Source: JBMZCV01 sp049613665 (GTDB taxonomy: Bacteria > Bacteroidota > Bacteroidia > Chitinophagales > UBA2359). Taken from it: 10,629 nt of DNA. Under the pieces are notes generated by a model. The model saw only the letters and a program-made list of their open reading frames with translations, did no database searches and had not been told where the DNA came from. The stretch covers positions 1-10,629 of the forward strand of contig JBMZCV010000173.1 in assembly GCA_049613665.1 (NCBI GenBank), written 5' to 3'. Positions within the stretch are counted from its first letter, which is position 1; each line of letters opens with the position of its first letter. Shown here one piece after another: positions 8,101 through 10,629 of the stretch. The translations under genes and the position numbers were made by a program.

Positions 8101-10065
8101 CGTTATGCGATTCCTGTGCCAAATAATGATACTTATATGGTGCGATTGCATTTTGCCGAACTTGTTGTTAATGCAGTAGGGCAGCGTGTTTTTGATATAA
8201 ATATGGAAAACAACTTAGTATTAAGTGATTTTGATATTTTCGATGAAGTAGGAAAAAATGCCGCCTTCATAGAAGAATTTTCCAATATTGAAGTGCTTGA
8301 TGGCTTCTTAAATATTGATTTTATAGCTAACAGCGGCCAGCTCTCCAAAATTTCGGCAATAGAAGTGTGGCAAGGCACAAGCACGCCAAATACACCGCCA
8401 ACGTTTTCTATTAGCACAAATGAATTGATTTTGTCACAAGATTTTGCTACCACCGAAACCATCAATATTACGCCAGATGCAGTGCCATCAAACGAACAAA
8501 ACCAAATCGTAACTTATAGTCTTTCGCCAGCAAGTGTCGATTTTGCAAATGTAAGTATCAACGAAAATACAGGAAATATTGAAATATCGGCTATTTCAAG
8601 TGCTTATGGTACACAAATATTTACGATAACTGCCAATGATGGAGAAGCTTATAACAATTTGGCTACGCAAACTTTTTTGCTAGACATCACACCATTGAAT
8701 ACACCACCAACTTTCACGACTAGTGGCGATATTAGTGCATTTACCAATTTTTCGGATACCGAAACCCTAACTGTTATACCCAATGCAGTACCAACAGGCG
8801 AAGAGAGCCAAGTAGTTGCATATAGTATTTCGCCAGCAAGTGTCGATTTTGCAAATATCAGTATCAATAGTGCCGATGGAACAGTAAGCATTACCGCTGT
8901 AACAGATTCTATCGGAACGCAAGTATTTACGATAACTGCCAACGATGGCGAACCTACCAACAATCTTGCGACTCAAACCTTTACATTGACTATCAATCCT
9001 TTAGGAGTTGAGCATATTCGTATCAATTGTGGTGGCGGACAATATACAACGACACAAAACGAAACCTTTATTACCGATGATTTTTACGAAACAGTTCCTA
9101 CAACTTATGCTTATACAACAACAAATAGCATTTCCAATACGATAGATGATGCTATTTATCAAAGCGAGCGGAAAGCTTATATCAATGAATTGCAATATGC
9201 AATAGCTGTCTTGCCTTTTCATGAATGTTTGGTTCGTTTACACTTTTCGGAACTCTCTGTTGGTGTTGTTGGTGGACGTGTGTTTGATGTTTTTATAGAA
9301 GATAGTTTAATATTAAATGATTACGATATTTTTGCTGACGTAGGAAAAAATGTAGCTACCTACAAAGAATTTTTCATTACATCAAAAGACGATATGTTAA
9401 ATATCAATTTTTGGGCAGAAAATGGAGCAGCCAAAATTTCGGCTATTGAAGTGATTAGTATGCAGCCAGCCATAATAGCTACTAGTACATCAGAATGTGA
9501 GACACCAACAGGTTTGCATGAAGTTGTTGTTTTGCCAAATAGTGTTACGTTAAGTTGGAATCCTATGGTAAATGCTAGTGGCTATATCGTGAGAGGACGC
9601 AAACAAGGAAGTAGCAATATTTATGTTTCCGACATACTGCTTTCCAATACAGTTACTTACAACGTATTGCCAAACACAACATATCGTTGGACAGTATCTG
9701 CTATTTGCCCAGAAGGAGAAAGTGAATATGGCGAAATACGAAGCTTTACAACACCAACAGGAAAAGTAAGAGCAAATCATTTGGTCGTATTTGGCGAAAG
9801 CAAACAAACAGATAGTGAAATCAAAATATATCCTAATCCGACTAGCAAATACATTACTATCTCTTTTTTCAATACTTCTGAACACAGCGTCACTGTAACT
9901 ATTGCCAATACTTTAGGTAAAACACTTCGCTACCAACAGTATGATGCTATTTTAGGGGAGCAAAAAATAAAATTAGACCTCAGCGATTTATTAGATGGGC
10001 TTTATTTTGTGAGTATAGATAATGGTTTTAGCATAAAAACAAAATATATTTATATTAAAAAATAA
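2008..10065 (+). CDS. Giant T9SS-secreted mosaic protein: sugar-dehydrogenase-like and Kelch propellers, malectin and Ig-like repeats
   Basis: This 2685-residue exported protein probably sits on the cell surface and binds carbohydrate. Order of parts (residues): signal peptide 1-45 (cleavage AMA|Q); glucose/sorbosone-dehydrogenase-like propeller about 46-510; Asp-rich calcium-binding thrombospondin-3-like stretch 519-575; unassigned beta-sandwich about 576-812; six Kelch repeats 815-1121; ASH/choice-of-anchor-D-type domain 1122-1237; malectin 1240-1391, 1502-1654, 1972-2121 and 2335-2486; Ig/cadherin-like repeats about 1394-1495, 1657-1758, 1759-1861, 1862-1966, 2128-2230 and 2231-2332; FnIII 2497-2585; type A T9SS sorting domain about 2603-2685. 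The ATG at 2008 is preferred over an in-frame TTG two codons upstream, which falls inside a TATATTTG word. The frame is intact throughout. It could be an adhesin, a glycan sensor or a tethered oxidase; the sequence does not decide between these. Confidence 0.92.
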   Translation: MKPFIIPSINNILTKRYNLFIFFKNATFTLALLWLVFFWNTNAMAQINFGLSTLQNLSIGTPTSLEFGPDGRLYVSNQNGKINIYTIQRNAANDYEVLEQEEINLIYQMPNRNDNGSFNTSLLGRQVTGILVSGTSEFPSIYVGSSDPRHGAGSSGTDTGLDTNSGIISRLDWNGTQWTKIDLVRGLPRSEENHSSNGMQLDEANNILYVTQGGHTNMGAISNNFAFHTEYAYSAAILAIDLNMIGNTTYDLPTLDDEDKNNVSTTAGFEDEGDPFGGNNGKNQAILELNGPVQIFSSGWRNAYDVLITENGRFYTFDNGPNGGWGDAPSSCVYAQEEPGQTYPDNLHLISQDYYGGHPNLTRANRTNTFNTTNPQTPIPLGMENPVECQYLIPELEDGAILTIPFSTNGLAEYSASNFGGAMQGNLLAAALASNGQINRIELNAAGDELVPNGNTVLLSGFAGGGFSLDVIAQADGEPFAGTIWAANIYGANPITIFEPADYNGGNVGTCTPTVPTEDSDNDGFTNQDETDNNTDPCSAASKPSDWDGDFVSDLNDNDDDNDNILDINDLFALDSLNGTATFMPIDYAWDNGVAAAGGLLNLGFTGFMNNATDDYLNLFDTENMTAGGAAGVFTIDEVPAGDAFLNDNSQAYGFQFGVNVSAETNIFFAHTSVLAPFAGFIPQDNQSVGIFAGDGTQSHYAKIACVANGGAGGIEFLIEENDAIVFQETYNVPILTANFVELFLIFNPDDNSIQAAYALDNGGRVNIGTPQTVSSSLFNVLAVGLIATSEGSNMPFATTWADIAIQLDPLAVTGAWEEMPCNAFPTCSSEPTHRHENAYVQLGDKFYLVGGRGLKNVQIYHPQDNTWTNGATPPLELHHFQAVEWHGLLYVIGAFTGDFPHETPVPNVYIYDPLNDEWIEGAEIPANRQRGSAGAVVYNDKIYVVNGIVDGHSADWVNWLDEYDPSTNTWAILPDSPQARDHFHAAIHDGNIYVAAGRRSGQNTTFSPTVAEIEQYNIGTQTWTTLPNDIPTQRAGASVAVLGDEILVIGGESETQIAAHNETEAFHTLTQTWRTLDTLKAGRHGMQAIVNNNNIYIAAGSGNRGGGPQLNTQEVFYLYENTTPVLNAIAKGTTEVTSTMPNFSSVGLEHSRTQTITLKNTIGNQALLVEEVNLIGSNEFSLNETYDVPVIIKPEEKLDIAVTFVPVSENLQTANLMIAHTGSNTVIDIEMNGSSSENEIRINCGGENYVDDLGNLFVADTFYNEMLTTYTFSEEIFINNTLDGALYQTERNAYINDLQYDIPVSPNASYRVLLHFAELYWTSPNSRIFDVSIENEILLNDFDIFAEAGTNTALVKEFVVLVADTTLNINLIANANAAKIAAIEIIRDDNAIPNTPPNFTISDSDVLLEQDFQNLVTVNVTPDTVPFEEQYQIVTYSLSPAGVDFADVSIDSASGDITILAVPDAYGTQTFTITADDGQSNNNIVTQQFSLTVSISAENFEGININCAGNAYTDSNGKEFIADEYFLPQYTTFADNTSQNIANTNEEFLYQSYRKAYINDLRYAIPVPNHLYHIRLHFAENFVNEAGSRVFDINIENNLALDDFDIFAEAGKHTALIKEFQNVDITDGFVNIDFSAGGGQLAVISAIEIVKANIGNTPPNFTLSDDILVTENFTSVETVTITPDAVPTFEQSQVVTYSISPSFCLFANVLFNSSTGTATITSVPNMTGTKNFTITANDGQTEDNTCSQTFMLTVAHLNTPPTFAISQTEINVMENFGTTETITVTPDAVLSEESDQVVTYTLSPATISFADVNINASTGNITISAIPNEYGTQMFTIEANDHQTINNIATQSFTLTVNPLNPPNTAPAFTLSGDVSVEQDFVSTEYVTVVPAAVPPSEAGQVVTYTLTPPNVAFATVNINSSNGTVSISAVPDGFGTQIFTITADDSQTENNIYTQDFTLTVNELSTIFPLIRINCGGNDYTSIDGDFFEADNYFSTQNTTFAGGSGSFIANTDDDLLYRSDRRGYITDMRYAIPVPNNDTYMVRLHFAELVVNAVGQRVFDINMENNLVLSDFDIFDEVGKNAAFIEEFSNIEVLDGFLNIDFIANSGQLSKISAIEVWQGTSTPNTPPTFSISTNELILSQDFATTETINITPDAVPSNEQNQIVTYSLSPASVDFANVSINENTGNIEISAISSAYGTQIFTITANDGEAYNNLATQTFLLDITPLNTPPTFTTSGDISAFTNFSDTETLTVIPNAVPTGEESQVVAYSISPASVDFANISINSADGTVSITAVTDSIGTQVFTITANDGEPTNNLATQTFTLTINPLGVEHIRINCGGGQYTTTQNETFITDDFYETVPTTYAYTTTNSISNTIDDAIYQSERKAYINELQYAIAVLPFHECLVRLHFSELSVGVVGGRVFDVFIEDSLILNDYDIFADVGKNVATYKEFFITSKDDMLNINFWAENGAAKISAIEVISMQPAIIATSTSECETPTGLHEVVVLPNSVTLSWNPMVNASGYIVRGRKQGSSNIYVSDILLSNTVTYNVLPNTTYRWTVSAICPEGESEYGEIRSFTTPTGKVRANHLVVFGESKQTDSEIKIYPNPTSKYITISFFNTSEHSVTVTIANTLGKTLRYQQYDAILGEQKIKLDLSDLLDGLYFVSIDNGFSIKTKYIYIKK
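2143..3537 (+). other. Glucose/sorbosone-dehydrogenase-like beta-propeller domain
   Basis: Residues about 46-510 resemble the PQQ-dependent soluble glucose dehydrogenase / aldose sugar dehydrogenase fold. Opening blades read SLEFGPDGRLYVSNQNGKI. H194 in NHSSNGMQLD, followed by ILYVTQGG, sits where I would expect the catalytic-base histidine of the family (H-x-x-G-x-L pattern). G299-W-R-N302 followed by YDV and then FYTFDNGPNGGWGD (314-327) matches the family's G-x-R-N-P-x-x-x-x-x-D and DNG blade. Y355-G-G-H-P359 matches the NYGWP-like segment. Activity and PQQ binding are unproven; some homologues are non-catalytic propellers. Confidence 0.65.
3562..3732 (+). other. Asp-rich calcium-binding linker (thrombospondin type 3-like)
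   Basis: Residues 519-575 contain DSDNDGFTNQDE, DWDGDFVSDLNDND and DDNDNILDINDLF, which are DxDxDG-type calcium loops as in thrombospondin type 3 and dockerin-like repeats. Calcium would stiffen this linker between the first propeller and the following beta-sandwich. A cysteine in NTDPCS is typical of such linkers in Bacteroidota surface proteins. Confidence 0.75.
3733..4443 (+). other. Unassigned beta-sandwich-like domain
   Basis: Residues about 576-812 are predicted mainly from alternating hydrophobic strands and aromatic-rich turns. The segment contains FGVNVSAETNIFFAH, QSVGIFAGDGTQSHYAKI, FVELFLIFNPDDNSIQAAY and GLIATS, a pattern that resembles concanavalin-A/LamG-like laminin-type sandwiches. 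I cannot name the family with confidence. It lies between the calcium linker and the Kelch propeller. Confidence 0.4.
4450..5370 (+). other. Kelch beta-propeller, six repeats
   Basis: Residues 815-1121 hold six Kelch blades, each with an aliphatic strand ending in G/A-G or a variant, then Y-x-P/Y-x-x-x-T-x-x-W. Recognisable pieces are KFYLVGGRG with DNTW, LLYVIGAF with NDEW, KIYVVNGIV with TNTW, NIYVAAGRR with TQTW, EILVIGGES with TQTW, and NIYIAAGSG with VFYLYE. Blades 2 to 4 and 6 have diverged from the canonical double glycine. Kelch propellers usually bind proteins or sugars; the ligand here is unknown. Confidence 0.85.
5371..5718 (+). other. ASH / choice-of-anchor-D-type beta-sandwich
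   Basis: Residues 1122-1237 contain FSSVGLEHSRTQTITLKN, an L-V-E-E-V segment with GSNEFSL, and a P-V-I-I-K-P-E-E-K-L-D-I-A-V-T-F-V-P core followed by ANLMIAHTGSN. This is the pattern of the ASH/HYDIN-type seven-strand domain that Bacteroidota secreted proteins often carry before malectin domains. Confidence 0.7.
5725..6180 (+). other. Malectin domain 1
   Basis: Residues 1240-1391 start with IRINCGGENYVD and continue through ALYQTERNAY, RVLLHFAELYW, RIFDVSIEN and KIAAIEII, the standard order of malectin-fold carbohydrate-binding domains. The conserved Y-Q-x-x-R aromatic/basic motif lies where the sugar-binding loop is found in the family. Confidence 0.88.
6187..6492 (+). repeat. Ig/cadherin-like repeat 1
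   Basis: Residues 1394-1495 follow the unit pattern N-T-P-P-N-F-T-I-S, V-T-P-D-x-V-P, Q-I-V-T-Y-S-L-S-P-A, VDFADVSID, GTQTFTITADDGQ, TQQFSLTV. The same roughly 102-residue unit occurs six times in the protein and acts as a rigid spacer between malectin domains. Confidence 0.85.
6511..6969 (+). other. Malectin domain 2
   Basis: Residues 1502-1654 start with ININCAGNAY and contain LYQSYRKAYINDLRY, IRLHFAENF, RVFDINIEN and VISAIEIV. The family NCGG motif is NCAG here, and the Q-S-E-R motif has become Q-S-Y-R, so the binding loop may differ from domains 1 and 4. Confidence 0.88.
6976..7905 (+). repeat. Three tandem Ig/cadherin-like repeats (2, 3 and 4)
   Basis: Residues 1657-1758, 1759-1861 and 1862-1966 are tandem units of 306, 309 and 315 bp. 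Each begins N-T-P/A-P, carries V-T-P-D/A-A-V, a Q/D-Q/x-V-V-T-Y core and ends in T-L-T-V-like. Repeat 2 is divergent and holds two cysteines (C1705, C1747) absent from the others. Repeat 4 begins with a GC-rich segment unlike the rest of the gene. Confidence 0.85.
7576..7740 (+). other. GC-rich patch inside Ig-like repeat 4
   Basis: By direct count, 90 of 160 bases at 7581-7740 are G or C (56%), against 38 of 120 (32%) at 7441-7560 just upstream. Codons such as GCG-GGG-CAG and GCC-GCC-GTT-CCG in this patch are uncommon elsewhere in the gene. The reading frame is unbroken, and the encoded residues (about 1857-1911) fit the repeat consensus well, so this looks like an imported segment of a homologous Ig repeat rather than an insertion. 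Confidence 0.75.
7921..8370 (+). other. Malectin domain 3
   Basis: Residues 1972-2121 start with IRINCGGNDY and contain LLYRSDRRGYITDMRY, VRLHFAELVV, RVFDINMEN and KISAIEVW. The usual Y-Q-S-E-R motif reads Y-R-S-D-R here, another variation in the predicted ligand-binding loop. Confidence 0.88.
8389..9003 (+). repeat. Two tandem, closely related Ig/cadherin-like repeats (5 and 6)
   Basis: Residues 2128-2230 and 2231-2332. The units share a 29-nt identical stretch (8522-8550 and 8828-8856) and a 19-nt identical stretch (8618-8636 and 8924-8942), both exactly 306 bp apart, while the unit starts are 309 bp apart. This level of DNA identity is higher than between most other repeats in the gene and points to recent duplication or homogenisation. 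Confidence 0.85.
9010..9465 (+). other. Malectin domain 4
   Basis: Residues 2335-2486 start with IRINCGGGQY and contain AIYQSERKAYINELQY, VRLHFSELSV, RVFDVFIED and KISAIEVI. The canonical Y-Q-S-E-R-K motif is intact. An extra cysteine (F-H-E-C-L-V) replaces the residue found before the central VRLHF strand in the other three domains. Confidence 0.88.
9496..9762 (+). other. Fibronectin type III domain
   Basis: Residues 2497-2585 show the FnIII hallmarks P-T-G-L, SVTLSWNP with the conserved tryptophan, SGYIVRGR, L-P-N-T-T-Y-R-W-T-V-S-A-I and YGEIRSFTTP. FnIII domains commonly precede T9SS sorting domains in Bacteroidota. A paired C-E-x-P and A-I-C-P cysteine arrangement could form a disulfide. 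Confidence 0.85.
9814..10062 (+). other. T9SS type A C-terminal sorting domain
   Basis: Residues 2603-2685 start with IKIYPNPTSKYITISF and contain VTIANTLGKTL, LDLSDLLDGLYFVSI and a basic end (KTKYIYIKK). This order (YPNP box, central G-K, L-D-L-S, G-L-Y, lysine tail) is the type A signal recognised by the Por/T9SS machinery, which exports the protein and normally removes the domain by sortase-like processing. Confidence 0.9.
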
Positions 10066-10067
10066 TA

Positions 10068-10101
10068 TTTTACAAAACTAAACAGTTACATTGTTGTAAA
10101 A
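10068..10101. terminator. Weak hairpin after the giant gene
   Basis: An 8-bp inverted repeat TTTTACAA (10068-10075) / TTGTAAAA (10094-10101) starts 3 bp beyond the stop codon, with an 18-nt loop. Only one G/C pair is present and no U run follows beyond CATTTTC, so it is a poor intrinsic terminator. It is the only structure seen at the place where one is expected. Confidence 0.2.
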
Positions 10102-10106
10102 AGCAT

Positions 10107-10159
10107 TTTCATTGAATTTCAATTCTATTTCATTGAATAACTGCTTAGATTGTATTGAA
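10107..10159 (+). promoter_or_regulatory. Phased direct repeats upstream of the receiver gene
   Basis: The 11-bp word TTTCATTGAAT occurs at 10107-10117 and 10128-10138, and its ATTGAA core recurs at 10154-10159. The three cores start at 10111, 10132 and 10154, that is 21 and 22 bp apart, or two helical turns. This is the spacing of binding sites for a protein that lies on one face of the DNA. No TAnnTTTG -7 element was seen between the giant gene and the receiver gene. Confidence 0.3.
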
Positions 10160-10176
10160 CACCTAAAACCTATATT

Positions 10177-10542
10177 ATGCTTACTAAAAAACAAATACTT
10201 ATCATAGACGATGACAATAGCACTAGATTGTTGTTGCAGTATCTCTTAGCCGAAAGATACCGTGTCATTGGCAAAACCAATGGCCTCGAAGGTATGATTT
10301 GGCTCAATGCTGGCAATATTCCAGATTTGATTCTACTAGACATCAATATGCCAGAACTCAATGGCAAAGATTTTTTGCGAAACCTGCGTTTAAGTGGTTT
10401 TTTTAGCAAAATACCAATACTCATCTTATCTAGTGAAACACATTTGCAAGAAATACAAAACTTTATTTCACCTAGCGATATTTTGGGCAAACCGTTTGTA
10501 CCTGATATCCTATTTAAAAAAATTAAAAGATTAAACGTTTAG
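10177..10542 (+). CDS. Stand-alone CheY-like response-regulator receiver protein
   Basis: This 121-residue protein is a single phosphoacceptor receiver domain that should accept phosphate from a histidine kinase and signal through protein contacts, since no output domain is present. The full active site is visible: acidic residues D11-D13 in ILIIDDD, phospho-acceptor D55 in LILLDINMPELNG, switch serine S85 or S86 in ILILSSE, and K105 in GKPF. The start ATG directly precedes LTKKQILIIDDD, the normal beginning of the fold, so the start is well defined; no Shine-Dalgarno is seen. It lies 111 bp after the giant secreted-protein gene on the same strand, with phased repeats between them, so shared transcription is possible but unproven. 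From memory, receivers with a M-x-W-L-x-x-G-N-I-P-D-L segment like this one occur beside exopolysaccharide sugar-transferase genes in Bacteroidota; that association is inference here. Confidence 0.9.
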   Translation: MLTKKQILIIDDDNSTRLLLQYLLAERYRVIGKTNGLEGMIWLNAGNIPDLILLDINMPELNGKDFLRNLRLSGFFSKIPILILSSETHLQEIQNFISPSDILGKPFVPDILFKKIKRLNV

Positions 10543-10579
10543 TACATTGTAATATAAGTAATTGGCATTTTAATCTTTT
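10525..10579 (+). terminator. Possible terminator hairpin of the receiver gene
   Basis: A perfect 11-bp inverted repeat pairs 10525-10535 (AAAAGATTAAA, inside the last codons) with 10569-10579 (TTTAATCTTTT), followed by TATTA. The loop is 33 nt and the stem has one G/C pair, so termination strength is doubtful. Confidence 0.25.
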
Positions 10580-10585
10580 TATTAC

Positions 10586-10629
10586 ATGTTATTTTATTCC
10601 AAAAAAAACGACAACTCTCGCCGTTGCTG
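10586..10629 (+). CDS. Possible 5' end of the next gene (partial)
   Basis: An ATG 43 nt after the receiver stop opens a frame that stays open to the window edge: M-L-F-Y-S-K-K-N-D-N-S-R-R-C. The rise in GC and the loss of A/T runs from about 10608 suggest coding DNA. Fourteen codons are too few to identify a product. All three minus-strand frames are also open through much of this stretch, one ending in a stop at 10594-10596, so a convergent gene is an alternative. Confidence 0.3.
   Translation, partial: MLFYSKKNDNSRRC

Noticed and set aside
8133..8465. 110-codon minus-strand frame, with similar ones at 6870-7268 and 8649-8963
   Set aside because: Similar antisense frames recur over repeated malectin and Ig modules, which shows they are by-products of the repeat, not separate genes.
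6187..9003. Regularly spaced repeats of about 306 bp as a possible CRISPR-like or satellite array
   Set aside because: The repeats are in-frame protein modules of about 102 residues with divergent DNA, interrupted by malectin domains; there are no short identical repeats with spacers.
10594..10629. C-terminal end of a convergent minus-strand gene (Q-Q-R-R-E-L-S-F-F-L-E-stop)
   Set aside because: Only 12 codons are visible, and the plus-strand ATG at 10586 explains the same stretch at least as well; there is too little sequence to call it.

Overview
The window looks like chromosomal DNA of a gliding or surface-associated Bacteroidota, probably in or near the Cytophagales; this placement is inference. 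The support is AT-rich DNA (coding GC about 30-37% where I counted it), TAnnTTTG-type -7 promoter elements, genes without Shine-Dalgarno sequences, and a very large secreted protein ending in a type IX secretion (T9SS) sorting domain. No rRNA, tRNA or CRISPR array was seen.

Layout. Positions 1-439 hold no convincing gene. They contain an AT-rich hairpin (66-90), a compact inverted-repeat element of about 181 bp with matching 7-bp flanking repeats (111-305; MITE-like), and a probable terminator for the leftward gene (321-349). Positions 440-1591 (minus) encode a membrane-anchored family 2 glycosyltransferase with D, DxD, DD and QxxRW motifs. The 416-bp divergent region 1592-2007 carries a -7 element on each strand, each giving a leader of roughly 30-36 nt, and overlapping inverted repeats. 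Positions 2008-10065 (plus) encode a 2685-residue mosaic secreted protein: signal peptide, sugar-dehydrogenase-like propeller, calcium-binding Asp-rich linker, unassigned beta-sandwich, six-repeat Kelch propeller, ASH-type domain, four malectin domains interleaved with six Ig/cadherin-like repeats (Mal-Ig-Mal-IgIgIg-Mal-IgIg-Mal), FnIII, and T9SS sorting domain. Positions 10177-10542 (plus) encode a stand-alone CheY-like receiver protein. A possible 5' end of another plus-strand gene starts at 10586 and runs off the window.

How the parts may fit together. The giant protein reads as a cell-surface carbohydrate-binding protein with a possible sugar-oxidising N-terminal domain. The neighbouring glycosyltransferase and the receiver, of a kind I associate with polysaccharide loci, are compatible with a surface-glycan theme, but nothing in the sequence links the three genes directly. 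The most distinctive sequence-level signals are the MITE-like element, a GC-rich patch of about 165 bp (56% GC over 7581-7740) inside one Ig repeat, and near-identical stretches in register between the last two Ig repeats, which suggest module exchange and duplication.
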